In this document: positions 43,603 to 52,868 of the stretch, piece after piece
Position numbering within the stretch: the stretch's first letter is position 1
How the letters are laid out: every line of letters begins with the position of its first letter
The notes under the pieces: model-generated
What the model saw: the letters and a program-made list of their open reading frames with translations, nothing else
What the model was told of the DNA's origin: nothing
Databases searched by the model: none
Position numbers and translations under genes: made by a program
NCBI RefSeq assembly: GCF_025137375.1
Contig: NZ_CP073720.1
Coordinates: 7,650,501-7,714,500, forward strand
From: Dactylosporangium fulvum
Lineage (GTDB): Bacteria > Actinomycetota > Actinomycetes > Mycobacteriales > Micromonosporaceae
DNA length: 64,000 nt
Direction: 5' to 3'

Positions 43603-44370
43603 CTACACGTCCTCGCCGGGCGCTGCGCCCACTCCCAGGTAGCCGCGCACGATCGCGTCCTCGTCGAGCTCGGAGGGCAGGCCGTCGAACGCCACCGCCC
43701 CGCGGTGCAGCATCACCACCCGGTCCGCCATGGCCAGCGCGCGGGTCACGTACTGCTCGACCAGCAGCAACGCCGCACCCGTGGCGGCCAGCTTCTGGAG
43801 CACCTGGAAGATCTCATCGACGATCCGGGGCGCCAGGCCCATCGACACCTCGTCCAGCAGGACGATGTTGGCCTGCGAGAGGAACGCGCGGGACAGCGCG
43901 AGCATCTGCTGCTCACCGCCTGACATCGTCCCTGCGACCTGGTGGAGCCGGTGACGAAGGATCGGGAACGTCTCGATCACTTCGTCGATGCGGTCCGCCG
44001 TGGCCCACTTCGGGACCTGAAGGCGGAGGTTCTCCCGAACGGTGAGCGATCGCCAGATCCCCCGACCCTCCGGAATCAGGCAGAGGCCGGCCTTCGCCCG
44101 GCGTGCCGGAGAGGCCGTTGTCAGATCGGCGCCGTTGACGGCGATCGTGCCGGCGGCCGGCCTGAGCAGACCGCTGGCGGTGCGCAGGAGCGTCGTCTTG
44201 CCCGCACCGTTCGGGCCCAGCAGGGCCACGATCTGGCCACGCGGGACCGTGAAGGACACGTCATGCAGGACTGCCGTGCCTCCGTATCCCCCACTCACCG
44301 AGTGCAGTTCGAGGGCAGCCTCCGGGAGGGCGGCACCATGCTTCACCGTTGTTGCGGACTCAGCTGTCAT
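43603..44370 (-). CDS. livF: Branched-chain-amino-acid-type ABC transporter ATPase LivF
   Basis: 255-residue ATPase with Walker A GPNGAGKTT (about 52-60), signature MSGGEQQMLAL and Walker B IVLLDEVSMGLAP. The Pro usually found after Asp-Glu in Walker B is Val here. ATG 44370 shares a base with the stop of the LivHMG fusion (TGATG). It forms the second ATPase of the catabolic importer. Confidence 0.92.
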   Translation of the reverse strand: MTAESATTVKHGAALPEAALELHSVSGGYGGTAVLHDVSFTVPRGQIVALLGPNGAGKTTLLRTASGLLRPAAGTIAVNGADLTTASPARRAKAGLCLIPEGRGIWRSLTVRENLRLQVPKWATADRIDEVIETFPILRHRLHQVAGTMSGGEQQMLALSRAFLSQANIVLLDEVSMGLAPRIVDEIFQVLQKLAATGAALLLVEQYVTRALAMADRVVMLHRGAVAFDGLPSELDEDAIVRGYLGVGAAPGEDV

Positions 44371-47096
44371 CACACCGTCTCCGTCGCACTCGCGGACTCG
44401 GCAACCTTCTCGGTCGCCGATGCGGTCTCCAACTCGTCCCCGAGGTAGGCCGCCCGAACGATCGGCGAGCCGATCACGTCGGCGGCGTCGCCCTGGTAGA
44501 TCAGCTTGCCGAAGTCGATTACGTAGATGTACTCGCAGATCTCCGACACCAGCGCGATGTCGTGCTCGACGAGCAGGATCCCCACTCCTCGCTCGGCGAC
44601 GACACGTTGCAGGATCTCGCCGAACTGCGCCGTCTCGGCACGATCGAGTCCGGAGGACGGTTCGTCGAGGAGCAAGATCTTGAACGGCCCGGCCAGGCAT
44701 CGAGCCAGCTCCACCAGTCGGCGTTGACCGGTGGAGAGGCCACCCGGGGTCAACTCGGCCAGGTTTTCGATGTGGCACATGGCCAGAGCTGCGTCCGCGG
44801 AGGCCAGCGCCTTCTCCCTGACCGCGCGGGACCCCAACAGGTGACTGAGGATCCTGGTGCCGGCGAACCTGGCCTCGTACCCGAGCGCCACGTTCTCGCG
44901 CACGGTGAGGCTGTCGAACAGCTCCATGCGCTGGAAGGTGCGGCCGATGCCGTTACGGGCGCGCCTGGCGACCCCGAAGCGCGTCACGTCCTTGTGCTGG
45001 AAGAACACCCGGCCACGCGACGGCCGCAGGAAGCCGGAGGCCACGTTGAAAATCGTCGTCTTTCCCGCCCCGTTCGGCCCGATGAGCCCGGTGATGACAC
45101 CGGTCCTCGCGGTCAGGGAGACGCCGTCGACCGCGGCCAGGCCGCCGAACTGGACCCGCAGGTCGTTGAGCTCGAAGGTCGCGGGCTCCGCTTGCAGCAC
45201 CGGCGCCGCGACGGCAGTCGTCGTACGACGCACCGAGGTCTTCGGCTTGCGGAAGATGCCGTCGAGGAATCGACGCAGCGACTCCGGCGTGTCACCGGCA
45301 TCCTGTACCCGCTTCAGCGTGTAACCGAGCGCGCCGAGCCCGAAACCGAGCTGCAGCCAGGCGGTCGCGGAGGCGTCACTCCAATACGACGGGATCAAGG
45401 TACTACCCATCGCGGCGCCGAGCGCATACCAAGGTGCGTTACCCAGGTTGATGATGATCAGACAGAACAGGGTCAGCGACATGAGCGGCATGTACGCCGT
45501 CTCCGTGGCGATCCCCAGCCCGCCCGCCTCCAGGACACCACCGATGGCGGCCAGGAACGCCGAGATACAGAACACCAGCAGACGAGTCAGATGAATGGAC
45601 GTTCCGCTGGCCGACAGGCCCACCGAACTGTCAGCCAGCGCCCGAAGCAACCGCCCCAGACGTCCACCCACGATCGCCAGGACCAGCAGCAGCGTCAGCA
45701 CCGCCAGCAACAGGACGAAGTAGTAGTACGTCGTGTCCGTGTCGGGCAGACCCACCGCGGCGAAGTCCGGACGCGGCACGTGAACGCCGACTCCCATCTT
45801 CCCGAACATGTACCCGCTGCCATACATGATGTACTGGAGCATCAGCCCGAAACCGAACGTCGCCAGTGCCAGGTAGAGGCCCGAGAGCCGCATGGCGGGA
45901 ATCGCAAGCAGTGCCCCGATCGGCACCGCGATCAGCCCGGCCACGAGAACCGCGGCCAGCCAGGGCCAGCCATGAACCACCATCAGCCTGGACAGGGTGC
46001 ACGCCCCGATCGCCATGAAACTGACATGACACAGCGAAACCTGACCGGAGGTACGCACGAGCAGCCCGAGCGACAGGAAGACGATCACCATCGCCAGGGT
46101 CCGTGACCAGTCCGTCAGGTGCAGACCCGCGAACTGGGGCACGAAGAGAAGAACCACCAGCAGCACCGCACCGAACCCGACCTGCACCTGCCAGGGCCCC
46201 TTCCACGCCGCCGCAGCACGAGGCAGCAAGGGTGCCGCATCGGCAAGATGACGGCGCGGAGAGACCAGAAGCACCAGGAACAGAATCAGGAACGGCAGCG
46301 CAGCCGAGAGCCCCGCCGACAGCCCGGTCGTGAACCACTTCGTCGCGAAGGCAGCCGCGACTCCGATGACGAGCGCACCGGCATAGGTCCCCGGCAGACT
46401 ACGGAACTGACCGATCGCCGCCGCACCAAACGACGCGATCACCAGGAACGTGAGAGTCGTCGCATCAAGAGCGATGAACGGCACGATCAACAGGCCCGAC
46501 ACAGACGCAAACACAGAACCGATCACCCAGGCGGTACGACGCACGACCGTCGGACGCATGCCGGCGATGTCGAGCAGCGACGGATCCTGAACGACCGCCC
46601 GCATCGCCAAACCCATCCGGGCGTACCGCAGGAACAGGTAGAGAACAGTGGTAGCCACCAGCCCGGTGCCTATCACGATCACCTGATCGGTGGTCACCAC
46701 AGCACCACCGACATGGATCGGATCGGTGGGCAGGAACTTGGGCACGTAACGGACCTCGTGACCCCAGATGATGACCGCGATCGCCTGAACCATCAACAGG
46801 ATGCCGATCGTGGCCGTCACCCGCATCACGAGACTCTGACCCTCAAGCCGCCGAGCCACGAGTTCCAAAGCCAGACCGAGCAACGGTGCCGCGATCAGCA
46901 CACAGACGACCGCGGACAACTGCCACGACCAACCCTGCTGCACATGCAGGAAATAGAACAGATACGCGGCCGCCGTGGCCAACGCCCCATGGGCAAAATT
47001 GAACAGGCCCGATGTTCGATAGGTGAGGACGAGCCCGACCCCACTCACGGCATAGGCAGAGCCGAGCGTCAAGCCGGCAATGAGAAAGGGTATCAA
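44370..47096 (-). CDS. Triple fusion LivH-LivM-LivG of a branched-chain-type ABC importer
   Basis: One 908-residue protein holding both permeases and one ATPase. Residues 1-290 are LivH-type (LTLGSAYAVSGVGLVLTYRT, GLFNFAHGALATAAAY). About 300-600 are LivM-type (SLGLLVRTSGQVSLCHVSFM, MRLSGLYLALATFGFGLMLQ). About 640-895 are LivG-type with Walker A GPNGAGKTT (about 672), signature LSTGQRRLVELAR and Walker B ILLLDEPSSGLD. The frame is continuous. The operon supplies LivF and, two genes upstream, a solute-binding lipoprotein, so the importer is complete. The first importer in this window has only livM-livG fused. Confidence 0.92.
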   Translation of the reverse strand: MIPFLIAGLTLGSAYAVSGVGLVLTYRTSGLFNFAHGALATAAAYLFYFLHVQQGWSWQLSAVVCVLIAAPLLGLALELVARRLEGQSLVMRVTATIGILLMVQAIAVIIWGHEVRYVPKFLPTDPIHVGGAVVTTDQVIVIGTGLVATTVLYLFLRYARMGLAMRAVVQDPSLLDIAGMRPTVVRRTAWVIGSVFASVSGLLIVPFIALDATTLTFLVIASFGAAAIGQFRSLPGTYAGALVIGVAAAFATKWFTTGLSAGLSAALPFLILFLVLLVSPRRHLADAAPLLPRAAAAWKGPWQVQVGFGAVLLVVLLFVPQFAGLHLTDWSRTLAMVIVFLSLGLLVRTSGQVSLCHVSFMAIGACTLSRLMVVHGWPWLAAVLVAGLIAVPIGALLAIPAMRLSGLYLALATFGFGLMLQYIMYGSGYMFGKMGVGVHVPRPDFAAVGLPDTDTTYYYFVLLLAVLTLLLVLAIVGGRLGRLLRALADSSVGLSASGTSIHLTRLLVFCISAFLAAIGGVLEAGGLGIATETAYMPLMSLTLFCLIIINLGNAPWYALGAAMGSTLIPSYWSDASATAWLQLGFGLGALGYTLKRVQDAGDTPESLRRFLDGIFRKPKTSVRRTTTAVAAPVLQAEPATFELNDLRVQFGGLAAVDGVSLTARTGVITGLIGPNGAGKTTIFNVASGFLRPSRGRVFFQHKDVTRFGVARRARNGIGRTFQRMELFDSLTVRENVALGYEARFAGTRILSHLLGSRAVREKALASADAALAMCHIENLAELTPGGLSTGQRRLVELARCLAGPFKILLLDEPSSGLDRAETAQFGEILQRVVAERGVGILLVEHDIALVSEICEYIYVIDFGKLIYQGDAADVIGSPIVRAAYLGDELETASATEKVAESASATETV

Positions 47097-47202
47097 GGTC
47101 GTCGTCCCCTCAGGTTCGCGTGTGGATGCCGATTCATCGCGAATCGGCCCTTCTCAGGGTTAGGCCGAGGCCGTGGACACGACCTCCGTGCTGCCGCTCT
47201 CT

Positions 47203-47970
47203 TCACAGCACTGCGACCGGACCGGCAAGCTGGCCACCATCGACGATGACCCGACTACCGGTGGTGTAGGAGCTCGCATCGGAGGCGAGGAAGAGGGCTG
47301 CCTGGGCGACCTCCTCGGCCAGGCCGATGCGAGGGATCGGGAGACCGCCGTACCAGGCGTCCTTATCGATGGCTTCGAACTCCGGACTGCGGCTCATGTC
47401 GGTGTCGACGCCACCGGGGTGGATGGAGTTGATCCTGATCCCGGTGCCGGCATACTCGACCGCCGCGTTCCGGGCGAGGGATGCGTTGGCGGCCTTGCTG
47501 GTGCCGTAGGCGGCGTGCGCGGCGATGCCGGTGTCGCTCGCCGCCGAGGACATCACGACGATCGACCCGCCACCCTTGTGCTGCATCACCGGCGCGACGG
47601 TCTTGATGCCCAGGAAGGCGCCGATCACGTTGACCTGGAACACCCGCGTGAGGTCGTCGGCGGTCAGGTCCGCGATCAGCTTGGGACAGTTGACGCCGGC
47701 GTTCGCCACCAGGATGTCCGGAGGGCCGAACGCATCGGTGCAGAACCGAACCGCCCGTTCCCACGCGGCCGGCTGGGTGACATCGAGATCGGTGTAGGCG
47801 GCTGCGGGCCCCAATTCCTCCGCCAGGGCGACACCCTCGTCGCGGAGGACGTCGGCGATCACGACCGACGCCCCCTCCGCGACGAACAGCCTTGCGGTTG
47901 CCGCGCCGATTCCTCGTGCGGCGCCGGTGACGATGGACACCTTGGCCTCGAGACGACCACTGCTGCGCAT
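47203..47970 (-). CDS. SDR-family oxidoreductase
   Basis: 255-residue classical SDR. Cofactor motif TGAARGIG, Asp in VIADVLRDEG, ANAGVN, catalytic Ser in VVMSSAASDTG, Tyr-x-x-x-Lys as YGTSK, and an IVDGGQLAG end. It lies between the binding protein and the permease fusion, an odd place for an enzyme inside a transporter operon, which supports a shared catabolic pathway. It has a paralogue at the operon's far end. Confidence 0.9.
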   Translation of the reverse strand: MRSSGRLEAKVSIVTGAARGIGAATARLFVAEGASVVIADVLRDEGVALAEELGPAAAYTDLDVTQPAAWERAVRFCTDAFGPPDILVANAGVNCPKLIADLTADDLTRVFQVNVIGAFLGIKTVAPVMQHKGGGSIVVMSSAASDTGIAAHAAYGTSKAANASLARNAAVEYAGTGIRINSIHPGGVDTDMSRSPEFEAIDKDAWYGGLPIPRIGLAEEVAQAALFLASDASSYTTGSRVIVDGGQLAGPVAVL

Positions 47971-48056
47971 TTCGGCCCTCTATCATCTGGTGGTGCGATC
48001 CGATGAGTCTGCGAGCGAACAGGCTCCACGGCGGTGGCCGTCCTAAGGGCAGCGCA

Positions 48057-49316
48057 CTAGCCCTTGAGAGAGGCGACGATCTTCGCGATCTGGTCGGCGG
48101 GCGCACACTTCGGCTTCACACCGTCAGGCGTGCTGAACTTGCCGTCCTTCAACGAGTACGTGTAGTAGCAGTTGTTCAGGAACGGCTCGCCGGGCTTGAA
48201 GTTCAGCGGTCCGGTGAGGCCGCCGAGCGTCTCGTCCTTGAGGGCGTAGAGACCCTTCTTGACGCTGTCGGAGGTGATCGGGCCATCGGGGGCAGCGTTG
48301 ACAGCGGCCTCGAAGAGCTTGCCGGAGACCCAGACGCCCGGGTCGATGAAGTTCAGCGGCTTTTCCTTGCTTCCCAGTTTGGGAGCGAACTCCCGAATCG
48401 CGTCATGGAACTCCTTGGTAGCCGGCGTCGACTCGTCGAAGAACGGGAATCGTGCGTCGACGAACTGGACGTTGTTGAACCCGGACTGACCGGCCAGCCG
48501 ACCACTCGCGGTCTGCGAAATCATCGGGATGTCAAGGCCCTGGGTCTCGCACTGCTCCGCGAACCGCTTGGCGACGTCGGAGGTAAGGCTGACGGAGAAG
48601 CTCTTCGCTCCGGAGCCCTTGACTGACTGACAGAGTGCGGTGAAGTCGGGGAGGGACCCGTCCACGGCACTGGAGTAGGCGACCTTGACCCCCAACGGCC
48701 CACCGAGCGTGTTGAGCAGGTCGACGGTCGTTTTGCAGGTTGCCGAGCCCGCGCAGTAGAGCTGCGCCATTTTGTCGCCGTTCTTGCTCGCGGCCTCGGC
48801 CGTGCCGTAGAACAGCGCGATCAGGTTCGCCGAGGTCGGGAAGTACACCGGCGAGAGCATCGAGTTCATGTTGGATCCGTTGCCGCCGACGAAGGGCACG
48901 CCGGCCTTCTCCAGCGCCGGCGCCCAAGTGCTCTCGCCGGAACCCTGGGCGTTCGAGCCCACGACGGCAACGACCTTGTCCACGTTGACGAGCTCGTTGA
49001 TGTACTTGGCCGACAGGGCGGTGTTGCCCTGGTCGTCCTTGATCACAAGCTCGATCGGGCGCCCCTTGAGGCCACCGTGCTTGTTGACCCAGGATGCCCA
49101 TGCCTTCGACACCTCGGCACCGGACGCGGAGTCCGCGGAGAGAGGTCCGGTCAGCGTGTGTATCACACCGACCTTGATGGGCTCACCGGTGAGGCCGCCC
49201 TTGTCGCCGGCTCCGTTGTCGTCGCCGCACCCCGCCAAGGCGGCCGTAGCCACCAGTGCCAGGGCCGCCAGGGAACGCTTGGCAGCGCCCTGAAGGCTGC
49301 GCGTTTTGCCGATCAC
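48057..49316 (-). CDS. ABC transporter solute-binding lipoprotein (HAAT type)
   Basis: 419-residue periplasmic-binding-type protein anchored as a lipoprotein. A basic N-terminus and hydrophobic helix end in the lipobox LAGC with Cys at residue 30, followed by an Asp/Gly-rich spacer. The mature part has the Leu/Ile/Val-binding-protein pattern (KVGVIHTLTGPLSADSASGA, VAVVGSNAQGSGESTWAPAL, YFPTSANLIALFY). First gene of the minus-strand operon, divergent from the isochorismatase-type gene, with two CCGTATACGG-type sites between them. The ligand is unknown. Confidence 0.92.
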   Translation of the reverse strand: MIGKTRSLQGAAKRSLAALALVATAALAGCGDDNGAGDKGGLTGEPIKVGVIHTLTGPLSADSASGAEVSKAWASWVNKHGGLKGRPIELVIKDDQGNTALSAKYINELVNVDKVVAVVGSNAQGSGESTWAPALEKAGVPFVGGNGSNMNSMLSPVYFPTSANLIALFYGTAEAASKNGDKMAQLYCAGSATCKTTVDLLNTLGGPLGVKVAYSSAVDGSLPDFTALCQSVKGSGAKSFSVSLTSDVAKRFAEQCETQGLDIPMISQTASGRLAGQSGFNNVQFVDARFPFFDESTPATKEFHDAIREFAPKLGSKEKPLNFIDPGVWVSGKLFEAAVNAAPDGPITSDSVKKGLYALKDETLGGLTGPLNFKPGEPFLNNCYYTYSLKDGKFSTPDGVKPKCAPADQIAKIVASLKG

Positions 49317-49436
49317 TTTTCCTCCATTTATTCAATCGGGCGAGGCCGGCGCGGCCCGCACGCACCCAACTACGGCGACGACCGCTCGGACGGCGTCGCG
49401 TTCCCTTTACTAGGGGCCCTTCGTCCGAATAGTTCG

Positions 49437-49454
49437 CATACCGTATACGGTATG
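49437..49454. promoter_or_regulatory. Perfect 18-bp palindrome CATACCGTATACGGTATG
   Basis: The best copy of the island's recurring operator-like motif, located between the divergent solute-binding-protein and amidase genes. An 18-bp perfect palindrome is typical of a dimeric regulator, and the size fits GntR-type sites. Confidence 0.65.
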
Positions 49455-49488
49455 TGATGAGCACAACAAGAGCAGTCCCATCACATTT

Positions 49489-49505
49489 CCGTATACCGTG
49501 TACGG
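49489..49505. promoter_or_regulatory. Second CCGTATACGG-type site (CCGTATACCGTGTACGG)
   Basis: CCGTA and TACGG half-sites 52 bases from the perfect palindrome and 31 bases before the amidase start. It could bring two dimers together across the divergent promoter. Confidence 0.5.
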
Positions 49506-49535
49506 CGAGAAACTCGCCTATTAGGAGACGAACCC

Positions 49536-50240
49536 ATGGAACGAATCTGGGACCAGTTCTTGTCCGACCGTGATCGGCAGTGGCTGGAGCGGTTTCCCCG
49601 GCGACCGCGCATGGGCTTCGGCTCCCGACCGGCGCTGGTCATCGTCGACAACATCAACAAGACGGTGGGGCCGCGGGGCGAGGACATCCTCGCGACCATG
49701 CGGGACCAGGTCTTCAGCATGGGCCACGAGGCCTGGGCCGGAATCGACGCCACTGCGACCCTGCTCGATCTCGTTCGCCGGATCGGTCTCCCCGTCGTTC
49801 ACGTCTCGACGATTTCCGGCATCAACAGCCCGTGGGACTTCCTCACGTACCAGCGCCGTCCCGACGTGACCTTCGCGCGCGATCACCACGAGCCCGAGGC
49901 CGGATGGAGGATCGTCGATGCCCTCACGCCACGGCCCGACGAGCTGCACATCCAGAAGGCCGCTCCCAGCGCGTTCTTCGGCACTCCCCTGCTGCCGTCA
50001 CTCATCCGCTTCGGTGTCGACACGCTCGTCGTCTGCGGCAACAGCACCAGCGGATGCATCCGCGCGACGGTCCTCGACGCGGCCTCTCACGCCTTCAAGG
50101 TCGTCATTCCGGAGGAGTGCGTCTTCGACCGCACCGAGGCGTCGCACGCGATGAACCTGTTCGACATGGACCAGAAGTACGCGGACGTGCTGGGTGTCGA
50201 GGAGGTCGCTCGACGTCTAGCGGACTTCGGAGCTTCCTGA
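49536..50240 (+). CDS. Isochorismatase-family amidohydrolase (N-carbamoylsarcosine amidase-like)
   Basis: 234-residue cysteine hydrolase. The predicted triad is Asp in ALVIVDNINKTV (about 37), Lys in HIQKAAPSAFFGT (about 142) and Cys in VVCGNSTSGCIRATVLDAA (about 175). The overall pattern is closer to N-carbamoylsarcosine amidase than to true isochorismatases. Ureidoacrylate amidase (RutB) is in the same superfamily. It would release ammonia and CO2 from a carbamoyl intermediate made by the hydantoinase or by RutA. ATG 49536 is preceded by GGAG. It diverges from the importer operon and is convergent with the next gene. Confidence 0.85.
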   Translation: MERIWDQFLSDRDRQWLERFPRRPRMGFGSRPALVIVDNINKTVGPRGEDILATMRDQVFSMGHEAWAGIDATATLLDLVRRIGLPVVHVSTISGINSPWDFLTYQRRPDVTFARDHHEPEAGWRIVDALTPRPDELHIQKAAPSAFFGTPLLPSLIRFGVDTLVVCGNSTSGCIRATVLDAASHAFKVVIPEECVFDRTEASHAMNLFDMDQKYADVLGVEEVARRLADFGAS

Positions 50241-50257
50241 TCGCGCTGCGCGCCTGC

Positions 50258-51343
50258 TCACCAGCTGCCGGTGCGCGCGACGTAGTCGTCGGCGACGCCG
50301 AGCTCGGCCAGCATGTCGACCAGAGCCCGCACCCGCTCGCCCGCGACCGCGTCGCCGGCCGGCAGGTCCAGCAGGAGACCGTCGATGAGCTTGTCGGTGG
50401 CAAGGTCACGAACCCGGGTCGCCAAGGCACGAAGCACCGTGTCCGAGTCGCCCGCCTCACCGGGAACGAGCGAGGTCCGCAGATGGATCCGAGGTGCCGC
50501 ACGACCCGCCCGCTGCGCACCCTCAGCGAGGGAGGCCCGGGCCGAGACAAGCGCATCAGGGCTGGGGTCCTCGGCGATCCACACATCCAGGCTCGCCCCA
50601 GCCAGGGACCGGGCCGCCGCGGAATCGCCGACTCCGAAGATCGGCGGACGAGGAAGCTGCGTGGGGAACGGTCGTTTGGAGCGTCCATGGACCCGGACAT
50701 GCCGACCGTCGAACTCGACACCCCGCTCGCCGCCCTGCCAGATGGCTTCGACCGCCGCGACCACCTCCGCGGCCCTGTCGACCTGCGCCTCCACCGACGG
50801 TTCCTCGTCCAGGCCGTAGAGTCGGGCGGCCTCGTCCCCCCTGCCCGTGGCGACGCACCAACCCCAGCGACCCTGCGACAACCAGTCCAGGTGTGCGCCG
50901 AATCGGGCGACATGGGTGGGCGCCGTGAAGTTGGTGCGCAGCACGGTGACCACCCCGAGCCGCTCCGTGGCAAGGATGACCGGGACCGCCCAGAGCACCG
51001 AACGCAGTCCGCGCTCCGCGGATCCCCCGGCAGCGAATCCGTCGGTCAGCAGCACGTAGTCGATACCGGCGCGCTCGAGCGCCTTCGCCGACTCCACGTG
51101 CCGCGTCCACTCAAGTCGGCCCGGGTCGACCCCCGGCCCGACGGCGCCGCCGGCACCGCCCGCCAGGTCGGCGCGCCACAAGGCTCCGATCTTGAACGTC
51201 GACTCCTGGCCGGCGAGCGTCGCGCGGCGGGAAGGCTGGACGACGGGCGGCTGCTCCCACCGGACCGCCACGGCCGCATCGATCCGAGCCTGGAGGTCGG
51301 GTGACGTCGCTGTGTTCTCCACGGTGTCGGGACCTGTCACCAC
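50258..51343 (-). CDS. Luciferase-like flavin-dependent monooxygenase
   Basis: 361-residue LLM protein: GIDYVLLTDGFAAGG, ATERLGVVTVLRTNFTAPTH, HLDWLSQGRWGWCVATGRGD and PTQLPRPPIFGVGDSAAARS match the flavin and substrate faces of the barrel. GTG 51343 overlaps the end of the preceding monooxygenase gene, so the two are co-translated. Arg/Ala-rich spacing and lower similarity to RutA suggest a different substrate from the 54587 enzyme. Confidence 0.85.
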   Translation of the reverse strand: MVTGPDTVENTATSPDLQARIDAAVAVRWEQPPVVQPSRRATLAGQESTFKIGALWRADLAGGAGGAVGPGVDPGRLEWTRHVESAKALERAGIDYVLLTDGFAAGGSAERGLRSVLWAVPVILATERLGVVTVLRTNFTAPTHVARFGAHLDWLSQGRWGWCVATGRGDEAARLYGLDEEPSVEAQVDRAAEVVAAVEAIWQGGERGVEFDGRHVRVHGRSKRPFPTQLPRPPIFGVGDSAAARSLAGASLDVWIAEDPSPDALVSARASLAEGAQRAGRAAPRIHLRTSLVPGEAGDSDTVLRALATRVRDLATDKLIDGLLLDLPAGDAVAGERVRALVDMLAELGVADDYVARTGSW

Positions 51344-52491
51344 AGCGAGCTCCTCTGAGAGATCGGCTGCCAGACGCCCGCCTCTTGCAGGCGCGCGAAC
51401 ATCCGCCCGTAGCGCGGCATCTCTCCGGCGGTCCAGTACGGCGTGTTGACCAGAATGCCCCGATAGCCATGGTCGTGATAGAGCTCGATCAGCTCCTCGG
51501 CCACCGTCTCAGGGGTTCCGACAAGCGGATTCAAGGCACCCTCCTTCCTCTCGGCCTGTAGCGCCCCACGCCCACTGTTGGTCGCGTACGCGGCACCCTT
51601 GCTTCCCTGCGCGATCGTCTTGGCGAAAACGTTGAGCTCCTTGGAGGCATCCATCGACGCCTTCACGACCTCCCACTCGTCTCGCGCCTCCTGCGGGTCA
51701 TCGCGAAGCAGGCAGCGAACGCCGGCGAGGACCTTCGCGCTGCTGTCGCGGCCCGCGTTCGCGGCCTCTTCCCGCATCCGCTGGTCGAGCCGCTCGAGGT
51801 GGGCATGGTCCACCACCGGGGCGAACAGGTAGTCGCAGTAGCGACCCGCGAGGCGCAGACCCTGGTCGGAAGCACCGGCATTGACCATCGCCGGTCCCCC
51901 GGGAGTCGCCGGCCCCGGGCCGGGAAGTCGACCGCTCAGACGCACGTACGTGCCCCGTTGCTCGACTTGTGGACGGTCCTCGGCCCAGAGCCTGCGGACC
52001 GTGACCACGGCCTCTTCGGCAATCCCGTATCGCTCGTCGTGGTCAGCGATGCCGTCAGCACCGAAGAGCCGTGGCTCATCCGGCCGGTAGCCCGTGGTGA
52101 CGTTCCAGCCCCATCTCCCGTTGCTGACATAGTCGAGTTGAGCGCCGTACTGGGCGAGATCGATGGCGTCGATGAACGTCGGATGCATGGTCGAGATCAG
52201 TCCCATCCTCGACGTCACCGAGAACAGGGCCATCGCCCACAACACGGCGTGGATGGACGGATCATGATGGCCGATGCGCGACGACTCCTCCGAGACCGTT
52301 CCGTAGGCATCGGCGAGGACGCCGAAGTCGAATCCCGCCGCCTCGGTCTCGACAGCGAGTCGCTGTTGGGCCGCAAGGTCCAGCGCCTCAGGGTTCTGCT
52401 CACACACATAGGCGGTCGGGAAGACCGTGCGCGACGTCGGCCAGAACAAGCCGACACGCAGCAGGTCGTCGGAGCCAGATCGATCAACCAA
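51337..52491 (-). CDS. Luciferase-like flavin-dependent monooxygenase (NtaA/SnaA/DszA-like)
   Basis: 384-residue LLM monooxygenase with the NtaA/DszA-type layout: AAGFDFGVLADAYGTVSEES, MGLISTMHPTFIDAIDLAQY, LDYVSNGRWGWNVTTGYRPD and GPAMVNAGASDQGLRLAGRY. Such enzymes hydroxylate or cleave C-N and C-S bonds with FMNH2 from a partner reductase. TTG 52491 follows GGAGGAAC. An inverted repeat of the CCGTATACGG kind lies 27 bases upstream. It heads a two-gene operon. Confidence 0.86.
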   Translation of the reverse strand: MVDRSGSDDLLRVGLFWPTSRTVFPTAYVCEQNPEALDLAAQQRLAVETEAAGFDFGVLADAYGTVSEESSRIGHHDPSIHAVLWAMALFSVTSRMGLISTMHPTFIDAIDLAQYGAQLDYVSNGRWGWNVTTGYRPDEPRLFGADGIADHDERYGIAEEAVVTVRRLWAEDRPQVEQRGTYVRLSGRLPGPGPATPGGPAMVNAGASDQGLRLAGRYCDYLFAPVVDHAHLERLDQRMREEAANAGRDSSAKVLAGVRCLLRDDPQEARDEWEVVKASMDASKELNVFAKTIAQGSKGAAYATNSGRGALQAERKEGALNPLVGTPETVAEELIELYHDHGYRGILVNTPYWTAGEMPRYGRMFARLQEAGVWQPISQRSSLW

Positions 52492-52503
52492 GGTTCCTCC
52501 AGA

Positions 52504-52540
52504 ATTAATCGATTAGCATACGGTATCCAATGTACCGTAT
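52504..52540. promoter_or_regulatory. TAATCGATTA palindrome plus ATACGGTA/TACCGTAT inverted repeat
   Basis: TAATCGATTA at 52506-52515 is a perfect 10-bp palindrome. ATACGGTA (52518-52525) and TACCGTAT (52533-52540) form a perfect 8-bp inverted repeat with seven bases between. Both sit just upstream of the monooxygenase operon, so a repressor bound here would cover its promoter. Confidence 0.55.
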
Positions 52541-52599
52541 ACCGAGTCAGTTGACCAGACACGAATCGGAATGCGAAGCGCCGCCACCACAACCCGCCA

Positions 52600-52750
52600 T
52601 GGCGACGAGTCCGCACCTGCGAGCACTCCAGCCGGTCGATTCGCACCAGCCGCAACAACAGCACCTGGACGGCCGCCGACACACGTTCGGGTCATCGAAG
52701 ACAGGGCGGACCGTGTAAGAAGGTTCCACTGACGAGGTGCCCCTTTTGGG
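52600..52750 (-). pseudogene. Possible IS1380-family transposase N-terminal remnant
   Basis: On the minus strand, about 52670-52720 reads SYTVRPVFDDPNV, the opening block of some IS1380 transposases. The next part continues in a shifted frame (SAAVQVLLLRLVRIDRLECS). No further transposase is present. The match rests on a short motif. Confidence 0.4.
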
Positions 52751-52868
52751 TTGGTCGGATGCTGATGTCGCAATCAACATCGCCCCTGCTCAGGAGGGCA
52801 TTCAGGTGCTATGCCACGCTCACACCAGCGCCGACGACCGGTGGATCAGGGCTGAGCGGGCCACGGTC

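Noticed and set aside
37468..43923. Very long plus-strand frames opposite the hydantoinase and amidohydrolase genes
   Set aside because: Antisense shadows of genes with intact catalytic motifs. No independent start signals.
49536..50240. Naming the amidase gene rutB
   Set aside because: It shares the superfamily triad, but the blocks around it look closer to N-carbamoylsarcosine amidase, and it is not next to rutA.
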